From Streptococcus cuniculi (GTDB lineage Bacteria; Bacillota; Bacilli; Lactobacillales; Streptococcaceae): a stretch of DNA of 64,000 nt. The stretch is from the NCBI RefSeq assembly GCF_004570575.1, contig NZ_SPPD01000010.1, forward strand, positions 1-64,000, given 5' to 3'. Position numbers and translations under genes: made by a program. A model generated the notes under the pieces. That model was given only the letters and a program-made list of their open reading frames with translations. It was not told where the DNA came from and made no database searches. Shown here piece by piece: positions 39,604 to 49,681 of the stretch. The first letter of the stretch is position 1. The number at the start of each line of letters is the position of its first letter.

Positions 39604-41373
39604 ATGAATAAAAGGATTTTATTTGTTTCTCCAACGGGAACATTGGATAATGGGGCGGAAAAGTCTATTGTAAATCTCATGATTTATTTGGCAGACATGG
39701 GTTATCAGATTTTCAATGTTTATCCGGATAATCAGCATGAAACCAAAGAGAAATACGTTCAAGAATTGGAAAATCATCAGGTTAAGCTCTTTCCTATTCC
39801 AACTGTAAAATGGTGGTGGCCTGAGGCACCTGGGGCGGTTCCATTTTTAAAAACAGAACAGGTGCTATCTTATCAGCAGGCTGTTTTTAGCATTCGTAAG
39901 ATTATCAAAGATGAAAACATTCAGTTAGTTATTTCAAATACAGCCAACGTGTTTCAAGGGAGCCTAGCAGCTGCTTGTGAAGCAGTCCCCCATTTTTGGC
40001 TCATCCATGAGTTTCCTGTGAAAGAATTTGAATACTATAGGGAAAAACTTGAGTTTATGGCTCAGAGTTCAGCAGGTATCTTTGCTGTTCATGGTAATCT
40101 TTTTGCAACTTTGAAGACCTTATTTCCTGATTCGGTGGATATTCAATCCTTTATCCCTTATTCACATTTAGAAAGCACCCATTTACAAGAAAGCAAGGAG
40201 CGCCGGATTGTTTCCGTTGGACGAATCAATGAAAACAAGAATCAATTGGAGCTGATAAAGGCTTACCATCAACTAGCACAATCCCAGTATCCACTCGTCT
40301 TTATTGGTGATTGGGATGAGGAGTACAAGGTGCTATGTGATGCCTATATTGAGGAGCACGGTTTGGCAAATATCCATTTTCTCGGTCATAAACATCATCC
40401 TTGGGAATGGGTCACTCAATCAGACATCTGTGTTTTTAACTCTCAATCGGAAACTTTTTCTCTTGTTTTTGTAGAGGCTGTTCTAAACGGGGTACCAGTG
40501 ATTGTATCGAATAATCTAGGTTATCAGTCAGCTCATCAGTTTTTGAATGCAGGAACCCTCTATCCTTTAGGGAATGTGGACCAATTAACGCGTTGCTTAA
40601 GAGAGTGTTTAGAGCAGTTTGAGACGTATAAAAAGTGTAGTCTTGCTCAACAGGAGATGGCGCAAGAAAAATATCGTATCGAAAGCTGTTATGCACATAT
40701 TCTTGCTGCCATTAAGGGGAATCCTGAGGTATCAACTCAAGGAATTCATGCGATTCGCTATCTCTTAGGTGAAGTCAATCATCAGCAGCTCCAATCCATT
40801 GTAGAAGAACAGTCTATCACGGTCTACTTTGAAAAAGAAGGGGCTTTTAGTGAGGATAACAAAGCCGTTTATCCTCTTGACATCAGCGGCAATATTGAGA
40901 TTGAATTACCAATAGACTGTCAGCGAATTCGAATTGATTTGACTGAGCGGCCTAGCTTTTATGCTCAGGTACAGCTTCTTACCCTTGATTATGATACTAG
41001 TCTTCTTCCGATGTTTACCAATGGATTAGTGTATCGTGATTCTTATATTTTTCCAAATTCCGATCCACAAATTATTTTCCAAGTACCTTCTGTTTATGGT
41101 AGAAGGCTGCAGCTGAGCTATCAGTTGTATGAAATTGATTCGACAATCTCAGATGATTATATTGGAAAACAATTGGCACAAGAATTGCTTGATTTGCGAC
41201 AGAAAGTGAAACAGATGGAAGCTCATGAAGTACGTTATCAGCAAGAACATCTCGCCATCCAGCGCTTAGAAGAACAAGTATTAGCATTAACCAATCAGTA
41301 TAACCGCGTGATTGCGTCACGTCGCTGGACCATTCCAACTAAATTAATAAATTTCTTTAGGAGAAAAAAATGA
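39604..41373 (+). CDS. Large GT4 glycosyltransferase in the rgpE position
   Basis: 589 residues. N-terminal GT-B fold (about 1-380): TLDNGAEKSIVNLM near the start, the donor-site block ERRIVSVGRINENKNQLELI (199-218) and SQSETFSLVFVEAVLNGVPV (E-x7-E motif). About 130 residues of beta-rich sequence follow, then a C-terminal coiled coil (about 520-570) ending in a basic tail, a likely membrane or partner contact. It lies between rgpD and rgpF, where side-chain transferases (RgpE) are found. I do not assign the symbol because family and length have not been compared. It overlaps rgpF by 4 bases. Confidence 0.85.
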   Translation: MNKRILFVSPTGTLDNGAEKSIVNLMIYLADMGYQIFNVYPDNQHETKEKYVQELENHQVKLFPIPTVKWWWPEAPGAVPFLKTEQVLSYQQAVFSIRKIIKDENIQLVISNTANVFQGSLAAACEAVPHFWLIHEFPVKEFEYYREKLEFMAQSSAGIFAVHGNLFATLKTLFPDSVDIQSFIPYSHLESTHLQESKERRIVSVGRINENKNQLELIKAYHQLAQSQYPLVFIGDWDEEYKVLCDAYIEEHGLANIHFLGHKHHPWEWVTQSDICVFNSQSETFSLVFVEAVLNGVPVIVSNNLGYQSAHQFLNAGTLYPLGNVDQLTRCLRECLEQFETYKKCSLAQQEMAQEKYRIESCYAHILAAIKGNPEVSTQGIHAIRYLLGEVNHQQLQSIVEEQSITVYFEKEGAFSEDNKAVYPLDISGNIEIELPIDCQRIRIDLTERPSFYAQVQLLTLDYDTSLLPMFTNGLVYRDSYIFPNSDPQIIFQVPSVYGRRLQLSYQLYEIDSTISDDYIGKQLAQELLDLRQKVKQMEAHEVRYQQEHLAIQRLEEQVLALTNQYNRVIASRRWTIPTKLINFFRRKK

Positions 41374-43118
41374 AGCGCCTACTTTTATATGTGCATTTTA
41401 ATAAGTTTCAGAATCTTAGTTCACATGTTGAATACCAATTGATGCACATGAGACCGCTGTTTTCAACAGTTGTCTTCATCTCAAATAGTCAGCTTTCCCA
41501 AGAAGCAGTAGAGCTTTTACAAAACGAGAACTTAATTGATACTTTTGTTCAGCGTGAGAATATCGGCTTTGACTTTGCGGCCTGGCGGGATGGTATGACG
41601 CATGTTGGCTTTTCAACTCTCGGAGAGTATGATTCGGTTACCTTGATGAATGATACCTGTTTTGGGCCCTTGTGGGATATGGGTGAGGTCTATCGTAGAT
41701 TTGAAGGGGATGAGGACGTTGATTTCTGGGGCATGACCAATCATCGGGCAACGAAGGATTTTCCAGAACACATTCAGAGCTATTACCTAGCGTTTTCAGG
41801 AAAAGTAGTACGTTCAACAGTTTTCCAAACCTTCTGGCAAAGGATTGAAAATGTTACCGATGTTCAAGAAGTAATCAAAAACTATGAAACGCAGGTGACA
41901 ACCAATCTTGTAGAAGCAGGATTCCGCTACAAAACAGTATGTGATACAGTGGATTTTGATACGACAGGCATGTTGCATCCAGATTTTTCTTATTACAATC
42001 CGACAGCAATTATTCAAAATCGCGTTCCGTTTATAAAAGTCAAAACGATTGATGCGAATCAGTCCATTATTCCTTACATCTTAAATGAGATTGAAGCAAA
42101 TAGCAACTATCCAGTTGATTTGATTGTATCCCATATGTCAAAAATCAATCACCCAGACTTTAAATACCTTTTAGCTCGAAAATACCTCCTACCTACTGAA
42201 AACTTGAGCTTGATTGAGAAAAAAGTTGCAGTCCATCTTCATGTTTTTTATGTGGATTTATTGCAGGAATTTCTAACAGCTTTTGAAGCATTTACGTTTT
42301 CTTATGATCTCTTTATCACAACGGATTGTAAGGAAAAAGTTGCGGAGATTGAGGTCATTTTGGCAGAAAACAACCGACCAGCTACCATTGTTGTAACAGG
42401 AAATATCGGGCGCGATGTTCTTCCTATGCTCAAACTCAAGAAGCGACTCAAGGGCTATGACCATATCGGACATTTTCATACAAAAAAATCCAAAGAAGCA
42501 GACTTTTGGGCTGGTGAATCTTGGCGCAAGGAACTGATTACGATGCTGGTTCGCCCAGCAAATGGTATTTTATCGCGTATGGAGCAACAAGAAGATTTAG
42601 GGATTGTCATCGCAGATATTCCAACCTTCTTTCGTTTCAACAAGATTGTGGATGCCTATAATGAACATCAGATTGCGCCGATTATGAATGATTTGTGGGA
42701 GAAAATGGGCTGTAAAAAGCAGATTGATTTCGCTGCTTTCCATACATTCGTCATGTCTTATGGCACCTATATCTGGTTTAAATATGATGCTCTCGAAGCC
42801 TTGTTTGACTTGAATTTGGCAGATCAGGATGTACCAGCAGAGCCGTTGCCACAAAATTCTATTTTACACGCTATCGAGCGCTTGCTGATTTACATCGCTT
42901 GGGACAAGGGTTATGATTTTAGAATTGCGAAGAATCCAATTGACCTGACGCCATTTGTGGATAGTAAGCTCTTGAATGAACGGGGAGATGCGCTTCCACA
43001 TACATATGTCAATTTTGATCATATGGGCGGTATAAAGGGTGCGCTTAAATATATCATTATTGGCCCTGCAAGAGCCATAAAATACATTATGAGAAGAATA
43101 GGACAGAAATTAATATGA
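41370..43118 (+). CDS. rgpF: Rhamnan synthesis protein RgpF
   Basis: 582 residues, the usual RgpF length. Two similar halves, each with the family pattern HVEY...NIGFDFAAWRDG (about 20-75) and the second NIGRDVLPML / HFHTKKSKEADFW block (about 350-380). Forms the repeating rhamnose backbone with RgpB in studied streptococci. Translation is coupled to the preceding gene. Confidence 0.95.
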   Translation: MKRLLLYVHFNKFQNLSSHVEYQLMHMRPLFSTVVFISNSQLSQEAVELLQNENLIDTFVQRENIGFDFAAWRDGMTHVGFSTLGEYDSVTLMNDTCFGPLWDMGEVYRRFEGDEDVDFWGMTNHRATKDFPEHIQSYYLAFSGKVVRSTVFQTFWQRIENVTDVQEVIKNYETQVTTNLVEAGFRYKTVCDTVDFDTTGMLHPDFSYYNPTAIIQNRVPFIKVKTIDANQSIIPYILNEIEANSNYPVDLIVSHMSKINHPDFKYLLARKYLLPTENLSLIEKKVAVHLHVFYVDLLQEFLTAFEAFTFSYDLFITTDCKEKVAEIEVILAENNRPATIVVTGNIGRDVLPMLKLKKRLKGYDHIGHFHTKKSKEADFWAGESWRKELITMLVRPANGILSRMEQQEDLGIVIADIPTFFRFNKIVDAYNEHQIAPIMNDLWEKMGCKKQIDFAAFHTFVMSYGTYIWFKYDALEALFDLNLADQDVPAEPLPQNSILHAIERLLIYIAWDKGYDFRIAKNPIDLTPFVDSKLLNERGDALPHTYVNFDHMGGIKGALKYIIIGPARAIKYIMRRIGQKLI

Positions 43119-43152
43119 AGATAGTTGAAAAAACGAGATTAGAGGATAGGAT

Positions 43153-44796
43153 ATGGGGAGTAAACTAAAAAAAACATTACAGGCTATTTGGGACATGAGA
43201 CTGGTGATTTCCACCATCTTGAAGTACTCCTTCACAGCACTCATCATCCTTTATTCGCATCAGATTCATCAAAATAATATCTATATTTTCGTTAGTTTAT
43301 TAGAGTTATCAGCTATATTCCTTGTTTCAAATCATTTATTACGAATTAATAAATGGCTTGGGGTGTTCCTCAACTCTCTTGCATTATTACTATTAAATAC
43401 ACAGATTTTGATGATGATTTTTGGTGGTAGCTATCTGACCTTGGTCATGTTGACCAATTTAGAATCTATCGAATCCTTAAGTGGGAAATTAGAGCTCTAC
43501 CTGACAGGAGTTGGTGCCCTTCTCTTCTTTTCTATCCTTCCCATTCGGCGTTTTAAATTACCCTATGTGAATTTCAACAAATTATTGTCAATGGTTCTCT
43601 TGAGTGAATTGGTGATTACTTTGATGCAAGGAAGTATGTACTCTCCGTTTTTTGCTCTTTATCAATTGGGACTTGATGCCCAATCCTATCAGAGGCAACT
43701 AGAAGAGATTGAGAACCAGCCCAATGTGACATCAGAATTTTATCATTCCCATATTGACTCTGCTATAGCACGTCCAGAAAGCTTGAAAGAAAAGCCAAAT
43801 ATTGTGTTGGTTTTTGTAGAAGGCTTATCTCAAAATATCATTGATGATAGCCGTAATCTGATGCCAACGGTTGCCCAGCTTCAGAAGGAATCATTGAGTT
43901 TTACCAATTATTATAACCATACCTTTGCAACCTATCGGGGGATTATTGGACAGCTTTATTCAGGTTATCAGTTAGATAATTATGATCAAAACACGCTTAT
44001 ATCAATGCAGGATATCTTAGCTACAGAGGGCTATCAGACGAGCTTTATCAATGTTGAGCCAAATAACACTCAATTTACAACTTATTTGGAAGGCTTAAAC
44101 TTTCAAAACCTATTATCTGATCCTTCCAAAAGGTATGAAGGACGTAATGGTACGATATCTGATAAAGAGGCCTTTGATTTGCTATATAATACGATTCAAG
44201 CACAAGCTGCGGAAGATAAACCATTTTTTACAACCATGTATACTTATGGGACGCATTTGTCTCTTGATTCACCACATGAACGCTTTGACGACGGGAAAAG
44301 CCCATTATTGAACCGTTTTTATAATTTTGATGTTCAATTTAAAAAGTTTATGGATAAGTTTAAGGCTAGTGGCTTAGCGAAGGATACCTTGTTTATCTTT
44401 ACAGTGGATCATGCGACTTATCAAGACGCTGAATTTATCAACCTATTCCCAGACTATCCTCGTGCAAATCCGGATGTTGATATGGTACCTTTCTTTATGT
44501 ATTATGAAGGGATAACGCCTCAAAAGATAAATGTTCATGGACGAAATTCGGTTGATTTAGCGCCTACAGTACTCGATTATCTTGATATTAGTAAGGAAAA
44601 TTATTTCTTAGGAAAGAGTCTCTTCTTCCCGAAAGAAAATAATAATTCTTATGATACTGTTTTCTTTGACAATAGTTTTCTGCTATCAACGCAAGAAGGT
44701 CAAGTAGAGCCCTTGTCAGATGTTAGCAAGGAAATCCTAGAGTCACAACTACAAAAATATTTTGCAGCTAAAACCCAACAACCGATAAATCCATAA
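43153..44796 (+). CDS. LTA-synthase-fold phosphoglycerol transferase candidate (GacH/SccH place)
   Basis: 547 residues: five or so N-terminal transmembrane segments (about 15-175), then an extracellular sulfatase/alkaline-phosphatase domain. Metal and nucleophile residues are traceable: IVLVFVEGLSQ (Glu metal ligand), nucleophile Thr in HTFATYRGIIG, and TVDHAT (Asp-His pair). In S. pyogenes and S. mutans the equivalent gene beside rgp/gac genes adds glycerol phosphate to the rhamnan side chain; that function is inferred here. It is shorter than GacH. Confidence 0.82.
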   Translation: MGSKLKKTLQAIWDMRLVISTILKYSFTALIILYSHQIHQNNIYIFVSLLELSAIFLVSNHLLRINKWLGVFLNSLALLLLNTQILMMIFGGSYLTLVMLTNLESIESLSGKLELYLTGVGALLFFSILPIRRFKLPYVNFNKLLSMVLLSELVITLMQGSMYSPFFALYQLGLDAQSYQRQLEEIENQPNVTSEFYHSHIDSAIARPESLKEKPNIVLVFVEGLSQNIIDDSRNLMPTVAQLQKESLSFTNYYNHTFATYRGIIGQLYSGYQLDNYDQNTLISMQDILATEGYQTSFINVEPNNTQFTTYLEGLNFQNLLSDPSKRYEGRNGTISDKEAFDLLYNTIQAQAAEDKPFFTTMYTYGTHLSLDSPHERFDDGKSPLLNRFYNFDVQFKKFMDKFKASGLAKDTLFIFTVDHATYQDAEFINLFPDYPRANPDVDMVPFFMYYEGITPQKINVHGRNSVDLAPTVLDYLDISKENYFLGKSLFFPKENNNSYDTVFFDNSFLLSTQEGQVEPLSDVSKEILESQLQKYFAAKTQQPINP

Positions 44797-44863
44797 TACT
44801 TATGTATTCATTGTTGACGAAGAGGATATTTTTGATGCTCTTATACTTGAGGAGGAAATTAGG

Positions 44864-46126
44864 ATGAAAAAGAAAAACTGTTTATTACTCGCTTTTCTGT
44901 GCTTATTCGGGTTTGTTCTTGGTATATATCCTGTAAAAGCAGAGGCAGAGACAACTGTTTATCGATTGTATAATCGACAAAATGGTGAGCATTTGTATAC
45001 GACAGATAAGAATGAAAAAGATGTCTTGTTTACTTCACATGGCTGGGGTTATGAGGGAGAAGCTTGGTATGCTCCAGATAATGGTCAAGGTGTACCAGTC
45101 TATCGTCTGTATAATGCTGGACTTCAAAATCATTTGTACACAACAGATCGTAATGAGGTATCTGTTTTAACCAAAAAGCATGGTTGGACGATGGATAATG
45201 GTGGAAATCCTGTCTTTTATTCTGGCGGTTCATCTAGTATCTATCGTGTCTATAACCGAGCACTGAGAGGACTTCACCATCTCACAACAGACACCAACGA
45301 ATACAAGGTCTTGCCACGACATGGATGGAGCCAAGAGGGTGTGAAATTGAATGCACTTCGAGTGGGTGTTCCGATTCAGACCCAGTACCATAATGCTGCT
45401 CCTGACAAAAATAATTCAGGTCCAGCTATCTCAACGACCGTTCCTTCTGGAAATAGCACTATTGAAAATACAGGTTCTAAGTTAACGATTGAATCAAATG
45501 TGACTCTATCAGGTAGTGGCACGGGCTATCATGCTAAATTGGTTATGGTTACGCCGACATCTGGTGTTAGCTTTGGCTTGCAATATGATAGTGCTGCAGT
45601 AGTTCCATTTACAGGCAAAACGGCATTCCTCATTGAAAATATCGAAAGCAATGACGCAGGCGGACAATCTTACCATCGAGCAAATTATTATGCGAAGCTA
45701 AATACGACCTATCGTCTGATGCTGACCTTACAAGGAGATGGGACTTACGTAGGCTATATTAATGGAGTAGAAGCTGTTCGAGGAAAAAATCCTGCATTGG
45801 CAAATCGTTCGGATATCGCTTTGTGAGTAGAAGGAGCTGCCCGTAAATCAGGAGATACAATCAATGCTCAATTTACCAATATTCGTCTGAAGAGCGGTGG
45901 ACAGTATATCCCGACAAGAAGCTGGACAGGAACACCACAGTTCAATATCAATAATGGTATTATGACTAAAATAGATACTCAAGCTGTTGCCAATAATGCT
46001 GCATCAGCACGTGTCGTTACAAATAGCATCGTATTTAATGGACGATTAACAGGACTTCCAGCTAGCGCAGACTGGGATACTGCTGGATATTTTGATAAAG
46101 CATCTGGTCTTGTACAGTTTTATTAA
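44864..46126 (+). pseudogene. Secreted DUF5648-repeat protein interrupted by an in-frame TGA
   Basis: The frame runs from ATG 44864 to TAA 46126 with one break, TGA at 45824-45826; about 100 further in-phase codons after it are clearly coding (VEGAARKSGDTINAQFTNIR and on). Signal peptide 1-28; three YRLYN...HLYTTD...HGW repeats (about residues 32-71, 78-120, 126-167) of the DUF5648 type, often found on secreted cell-wall proteins; then a beta-rich, lectin-like region that the stop cuts short. SD GAGGAGG before ATG. Last gene of the polysaccharide locus; a terminator follows at 46294. Confidence 0.78.
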
Positions 46127-46146
46127 TACCTTTTGTATAGTCATTT

Positions 46147-46210
46147 CGTTTCCTTTTAGTACTCGCTCCAATAGTCTGGGAGACTGTTGGAAGTTGGAAA
46201 TTAGGAAACG
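46147..46210. repeat. Second module of the composite palindromic repeat, alone
   Basis: Palindrome with outer arms CGTTTCCT / AGGAAACG and inner TCCAATAGTCT / AGACTGTTGGA. Inverse orientation relative to 12043-12091 and 57335-57400. No 31-bp hairpin attached. Confidence 0.6.
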
Positions 46211-46293
46211 AAGTTTCCTCCCCCGAAGTAATAAGTATAAAAGATAGATTCATTATTCAGTCGCTGATTAGCATAAGATATATGTGAACATAT

Positions 46294-46337
46294 AAAAGCT
46301 CAAAGTAGTAAAGAAATACTTCGAGCTTTTATTTATT
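46294..46337 (+). terminator. Terminator after the polysaccharide locus
   Basis: AAAAGCTC (46294-46301) and GAGCTTTT (46323-46330) enclose AGTA / TACT pairing, followed by ATTTATTTT. Confidence 0.75.
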
Positions 46338-46394
46338 TTATTTTGAAAAGTTTGTCTCATCAAGGGGGTTCGTCATGAAATTTTTCTCGCTTTA

Positions 46395-46403
46395 TGCTAA
46401 AAT
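46395..46403 (+). promoter_or_regulatory. Extended -10 promoter of ebsA
   Basis: TGCTAAAAT, immediately before the SD AGGAGGAG. Confidence 0.55.
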
Positions 46404-46421
46404 GGTAGGAGGAGGAGCGAC

Positions 46422-46898
46422 ATGATTAAGATATTTGGTCGGATTCGATATCACTGGCAGCCAGAATTGTCCTGGTCCATCATTTATTGGTCCTTAGCAA
46501 TTACTCCGGCTTTTCTTGCCTTATCTCTTATATTAGAAAAGTTGCGAATATCTGATACCATTATTCAGCTATTTGTCATGGTCATTATTATGTTTGGGAT
46601 TGGTTGGCATCGGTATTTTGTGATCGATGAGGAGTATTTACGAATTGCTTCGGCAAATCCCTTTGCTTCAAAAAAGGTTCGGATAGATACGATTTCTAAG
46701 ATTGAAGTGACCTATCTATTCGTGAAAATTTTTTCGACCGATATGCCAGAGGGAAAAGTCTATTATATCCGCAAGTGGCCGAAAAAGTATTTTGTCAATG
46801 CGATCGCCCTCAATCCCCATTTTCAAGGGGAAATTGTCTTGACGGATCATCTGGTCACGCAGGACTATTTTGAAGAATATTATGCGAATAAAGACTAA
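46422..46898 (+). CDS. ebsA: EbsA family protein
   Basis: 158 residues, two transmembrane segments (about 20-40 and 48-66) followed by a cytoplasmic PH-like beta domain (IDEEYLRIASANPFASKKVR...). EbsA was first described next to pheromone-binding genes of enterococci; its function is unknown. Convergent with the ferredoxin gene, whose stop codon follows directly. The order ebsA / ferredoxin / LysM protein / cmk is conserved in streptococci. Confidence 0.85.
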   Translation: MIKIFGRIRYHWQPELSWSIIYWSLAITPAFLALSLILEKLRISDTIIQLFVMVIIMFGIGWHRYFVIDEEYLRIASANPFASKKVRIDTISKIEVTYLFVKIFSTDMPEGKVYYIRKWPKKYFVNAIALNPHFQGEIVLTDHLVTQDYFEEYYANKD

Positions 46899-47096
46899 CT
46901 AGTCGACAGAAATCGCTTTTGTAGGGCAGGATTTTGTTGCTAATAGGGCGTCTGTTCGGTCAGATAGTGTCATAGTAGATGCTTGGTGGTCATCGGCAAA
47001 TATGACAATGCCGTCATCATCGTAGTCAAAGACATCTGACATTGTTTGGCACAGTCCGCAAGCGATACATTTTTCTGGATAAAGTGTAATGTTCAT
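46899..47096 (-). CDS. fer: Ferredoxin, single [4Fe-4S] type
   Basis: 65 residues, highly acidic. Three cysteines in CIACGLC (C10, C13, C16) and the fourth at C57 (KSCPTKAI): enough for one cluster only. Electron carrier of unassigned partner. Opposite strand to its neighbours, convergent with ebsA and divergent from the LysM gene. Confidence 0.93.
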   Translation of the reverse strand: MNITLYPEKCIACGLCQTMSDVFDYDDDGIVIFADDHQASTMTLSDRTDALLATKSCPTKAISVD

Positions 47097-47147
47097 ACTT
47101 AGTATTGTAATGAGATTTTATAAAAAAAACAAGGAGAAAGATTAGTC

Positions 47148-47657
47148 ATGTCACAAGAACCATGGAATGAGGAAATTTATCAATCTACTGAAAGTAGAAG
47201 AAGCCGATTAGCGAAAGGTAGCTCTAGCACTAGAGTACTTAGTATATTAGCGGTACTATTCTTATTTATTGTGATTATAACCACTATTGCGATGGTCTAT
47301 CTCTCTCATGGAGGTAGCAAGACAGATGCCACTCAAGAATTCTACAATAGCAACAGTACAGCGGCCGTAGCAAGTAGCACTAAGGCAGATGTTTCTGCAG
47401 CAAGTACAAGTAGTCAGCCGTCAGGATCATCCGCTCCAGCAAGTGAACCAAGCAGCAGTAGTGCAGAAGACACAACGCAATCTTCTACAGCAGTCGCGGG
47501 TGAAACTATTGCTGTTCAGGCAGGTGAAGGACGTGATATGATTGCAGCTCGTGCAGGTATTTCTCCTCAAGAGTTGGAACGTCTAAATCCGGATAAAATG
47601 ACAGGCCCTGGTGGCACTTGGTGGGCAAACCCAGGTGACCTCGTTAAGATTAAGTAA
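47148..47657 (+). CDS. SAG1386/EF1546-type membrane protein with LysM domain
   Basis: 169 residues: charged cytoplasmic N-terminus (1-28), one transmembrane segment (29-51), a long Ser/Ala/Thr-rich linker (about 60-115) and a LysM-like C-terminal domain (about 117-169; [20 protein letters not shown]). Membrane-anchored, with the LysM outside the cell to bind peptidoglycan. SD AAGGAGA before ATG. Cmk starts 8 bases after its stop. Confidence 0.9.
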   Translation: MSQEPWNEEIYQSTESRRSRLAKGSSSTRVLSILAVLFLFIVIITTIAMVYLSHGGSKTDATQEFYNSNSTAAVASSTKADVSAASTSSQPSGSSAPASEPSSSSAEDTTQSSTAVAGETIAVQAGEGRDMIAARAGISPQELERLNPDKMTGPGGTWWANPGDLVKIK

Positions 47658-47665
47658 GAGGAACT

Positions 47666-48343
47666 ATGAAATCAATTCAAATCGCCATTGATGGTCCTGC
47701 ATCAAGTGGTAAGAGTACGGTTGCGAAGATTATCGCTAAACAATTCGGTTATACCTATTTGGACACGGGTGCCATGTATCGGGCGGCGACCTATCTGGCC
47801 TTGCAACATCAGGTAGAGCAAGAAGATAGTAGCGCCATTGTTGCCCTGTTGGATCAATTTCCTATCAGCTTTGGGCGAAATGAAAAGGGAGAACAGTTGG
47901 TCTTTGTCGGCGATGTTGACATCACCCATGCCATTCGTGAAAATCAAGTGACCAACAATGTGTCCTGGGTGTCGGCCCTTGCTCCTATTCGTGAGAAATT
48001 GGTTGACTTGCAACGCAAGATAGCAGCTCAAGGTGGCATTGTCATGGATGGACGTGATATTGGGACAGTTGTGCTTCCTGAAGCGGAGTTAAAGATTTTC
48101 CTTATTGCATCCGTTGAAGAACGAGCACTTCGTCGCTTTAAGGAAAATAAGGAAAAAGGTATTCCGACTGACTTGGAATGCTTGAAGGAAGAAATTGCTC
48201 TTCGTGACCATAAGGACAGTACACGAGTTGTTTCTCCTCTAAAAGCGGCAGATGATGCCATCACCTTTGACACGACCGGTGTATCTATTGAGGGTGTTGT
48301 TGCATTTATTTCCAAAAAAGCAAAAGAAATTCTTGACAAGTAA
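47666..48343 (+). CDS. cmk: Cytidylate kinase
   Basis: Phosphorylates CMP/dCMP with ATP. 225 residues. P-loop GPASSGKST (9-17), DTGAMYRA substrate motif, [11 protein letters not shown] and the RDHKDSTR lid. SD AGAGGAA before ATG. The promoter for the infC operon lies within its last codons. Confidence 0.97.
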   Translation: MKSIQIAIDGPASSGKSTVAKIIAKQFGYTYLDTGAMYRAATYLALQHQVEQEDSSAIVALLDQFPISFGRNEKGEQLVFVGDVDITHAIRENQVTNNVSWVSALAPIREKLVDLQRKIAAQGGIVMDGRDIGTVVLPEAELKIFLIASVEERALRRFKENKEKGIPTDLECLKEEIALRDHKDSTRVVSPLKAADDAITFDTTGVSIEGVVAFISKKAKEILDK

Positions 48344-48361
48344 AAAAAGTACTGGTATACT
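48333..48361 (+). promoter_or_regulatory. Promoter of infC-rpmI-rplT, overlapping the end of cmk
   Basis: TTGACA (48333-48338), 17 bases, TATACT (48356-48361) preceded by TGG: near-consensus with extended -10. The -35 lies in the coding sequence of cmk. Confidence 0.85.
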
Positions 48362-48367
48362 ATTGAC

Positions 48368-48514
48368 ATTGAGAAAAGCAGAAGTGAGAGCTTCTCGCCT
48401 TGCGACTAACGTTGTCTGGCTCTACGTGTTACATTTTCTTCGGAAAGATAATGGTGTAGTGGTGGACTTGTGTTAGCAAGTCCACTTTGTTTTTCTCGAA
48501 AAAAATAAAATGAG
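48368..48514 (+). promoter_or_regulatory. L20-type ribosomal-protein leader with attenuator
   Basis: A leader of about 150 bases carrying GTGGACTTG (48462-48470) paired with CAAGTCCAC (48477-48485) and TTTGTTTTTC: an intrinsic terminator in front of infC. In Firmicutes, L20 binds such leaders and represses its own operon; the position and terminator fit, while the L20-binding fold itself I have only inferred. Confidence 0.75.
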
Positions 48515-48523
48515 GTGAAAGCC

Positions 48524-49045
48524 ATAGCAAAGCAAGATTTGTTCATCAATGATGAAATTCGTGTGCGTGAAGTTCGTCTTATCGGTCTCGAGGGTGAACA
48601 GTTAGGAATTAAACCACTCAATGAAGCCCAAGCGATAGCTGATAGTGCTAACGTTGATTTAGTGTTGATTCAACCGCAAGCTAAACCACCTGTTGCGAAG
48701 ATTATGGACTACGGTAAGTTCAAATTTGAGTATCAGAAAAAACAAAAAGAGCAACGTAAAAAACAAAGCGTTGTGACGGTCAAGGAAGTGCGTCTCAGTC
48801 CGACAATTGATAAGGGAGACTTCGATACAAAACTTCGTAATGCCCGTAAGTTCCTTGAAAAAGGGAACAAAGTAAAGGTATCCATCCGTTTCAAAGGACG
48901 TATGATTACCCATAAAGAAGTTGGAGCAAAGGTCTTGGCAGAATTTGCTGAAGCAACGCAAGATATTGCGATTATTGAGCAAAGAGCTAAGATGGATGGA
49001 CGTCAAATGTTCATGCAACTGGCACCAGCTTCGGAGAAAAAATAA
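48524..49045 (+). CDS. infC: Translation initiation factor IF-3
   Basis: About 174 residues, N- and C-domains joined by a lysine-rich linker ([10 protein letters not shown]). The start is the decisive point: the SD AGGTGA (48513-48518) is 5 bases from ATA (48524), while the GTG usually annotated (48515) lies inside that SD and has no SD of its own. Rare start codons (AUU in E. coli and Bacillus) are the known basis of infC autoregulation, since IF-3 rejects non-canonical starts. Using GTG would add MKA (48515-48523). Product sequence [20 protein letters not shown] is typical. Confidence 0.93.
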   Translation: MAKQDLFINDEIRVREVRLIGLEGEQLGIKPLNEAQAIADSANVDLVLIQPQAKPPVAKIMDYGKFKFEYQKKQKEQRKKQSVVTVKEVRLSPTIDKGDFDTKLRNARKFLEKGNKVKVSIRFKGRMITHKEVGAKVLAEFAEATQDIAIIEQRAKMDGRQMFMQLAPASEKK

Positions 49046-49071
49046 GCTTACTAAGCAAAAGGAGAATTAAA

Positions 49072-49272
49072 ATGCCAAAACAAAAAACTCACCGCGCATC
49101 AGCTAAACGTTTCAAACGTACAGGTTCTGGTGGATTGAAACGCTTCCGCGCTTATACTTCACACCGTTTCCACGGTAAAACTAAAAAACAACGTCGTCAC
49201 CTTCGTAAAGCAGCAATGGTACATTCAGGTGACTTCAAACGTATCAAAGCAATGCTTACAGGACTTAAATAA
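49072..49272 (+). CDS. rpmI: 50S ribosomal protein L35
   Basis: 66 residues, very basic, standard length; starts [24 protein letters not shown] before ATG 49072. Middle gene of infC-rpmI-rplT. Confidence 0.98.
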   Translation: MPKQKTHRASAKRFKRTGSGGLKRFRAYTSHRFHGKTKKQRRHLRKAAMVHSGDFKRIKAMLTGLK

Positions 49273-49316
49273 GTCGAGCTACTAGAAATTAGAGAATTAT
49301 TCGGAGGAAAATAGAA

Positions 49317-49676
49317 ATGGCACGTGTTAAAGGTGGCGTTGTATCACGCAAACGCCGTAAACGTATTTTAAAATTAGCTAAAGGTTACTATGGTGCAAAA
49401 CACATCTTGTTCCGTACTGCAAAAGAACAAGTAATGAACTCTTACTACTATGCATACCGTGACCGTCGTCAGAAAAAACGTGATTTCCGTAAATTGTGGA
49501 TCACTCGTATCAATGCAGCGGCTCGCATGAACGGTCTTTCATACTCACAATTGATGCATGGTTTGAAATTGGCTGAAATCGAAGTAAACCGTAAAATGTT
49601 GGCTGATCTTGCAGTAAACGATGCAGCTGCTTTCACAGCACTTGCAGATGCTGCAAAAGCAAAACTTGGTAAATAA
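49317..49676 (+). CDS. rplT: 50S ribosomal protein L20
   Basis: 119 residues, standard; [19 protein letters not shown]-terminus and YSQLMHGLK motif. SD CGGAGGA. Assembly protein of the large subunit and probable repressor acting on the leader at 48368-48514. The operon terminator is displaced about 115 bases downstream by a RUP-like insertion. Confidence 0.98.
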   Translation: MARVKGGVVSRKRRKRILKLAKGYYGAKHILFRTAKEQVMNSYYYAYRDRRQKKRDFRKLWITRINAAARMNGLSYSQLMHGLKLAEIEVNRKMLADLAVNDAAAFTALADAAKAKLGK

Positions 49677-49681
49677 TCATC

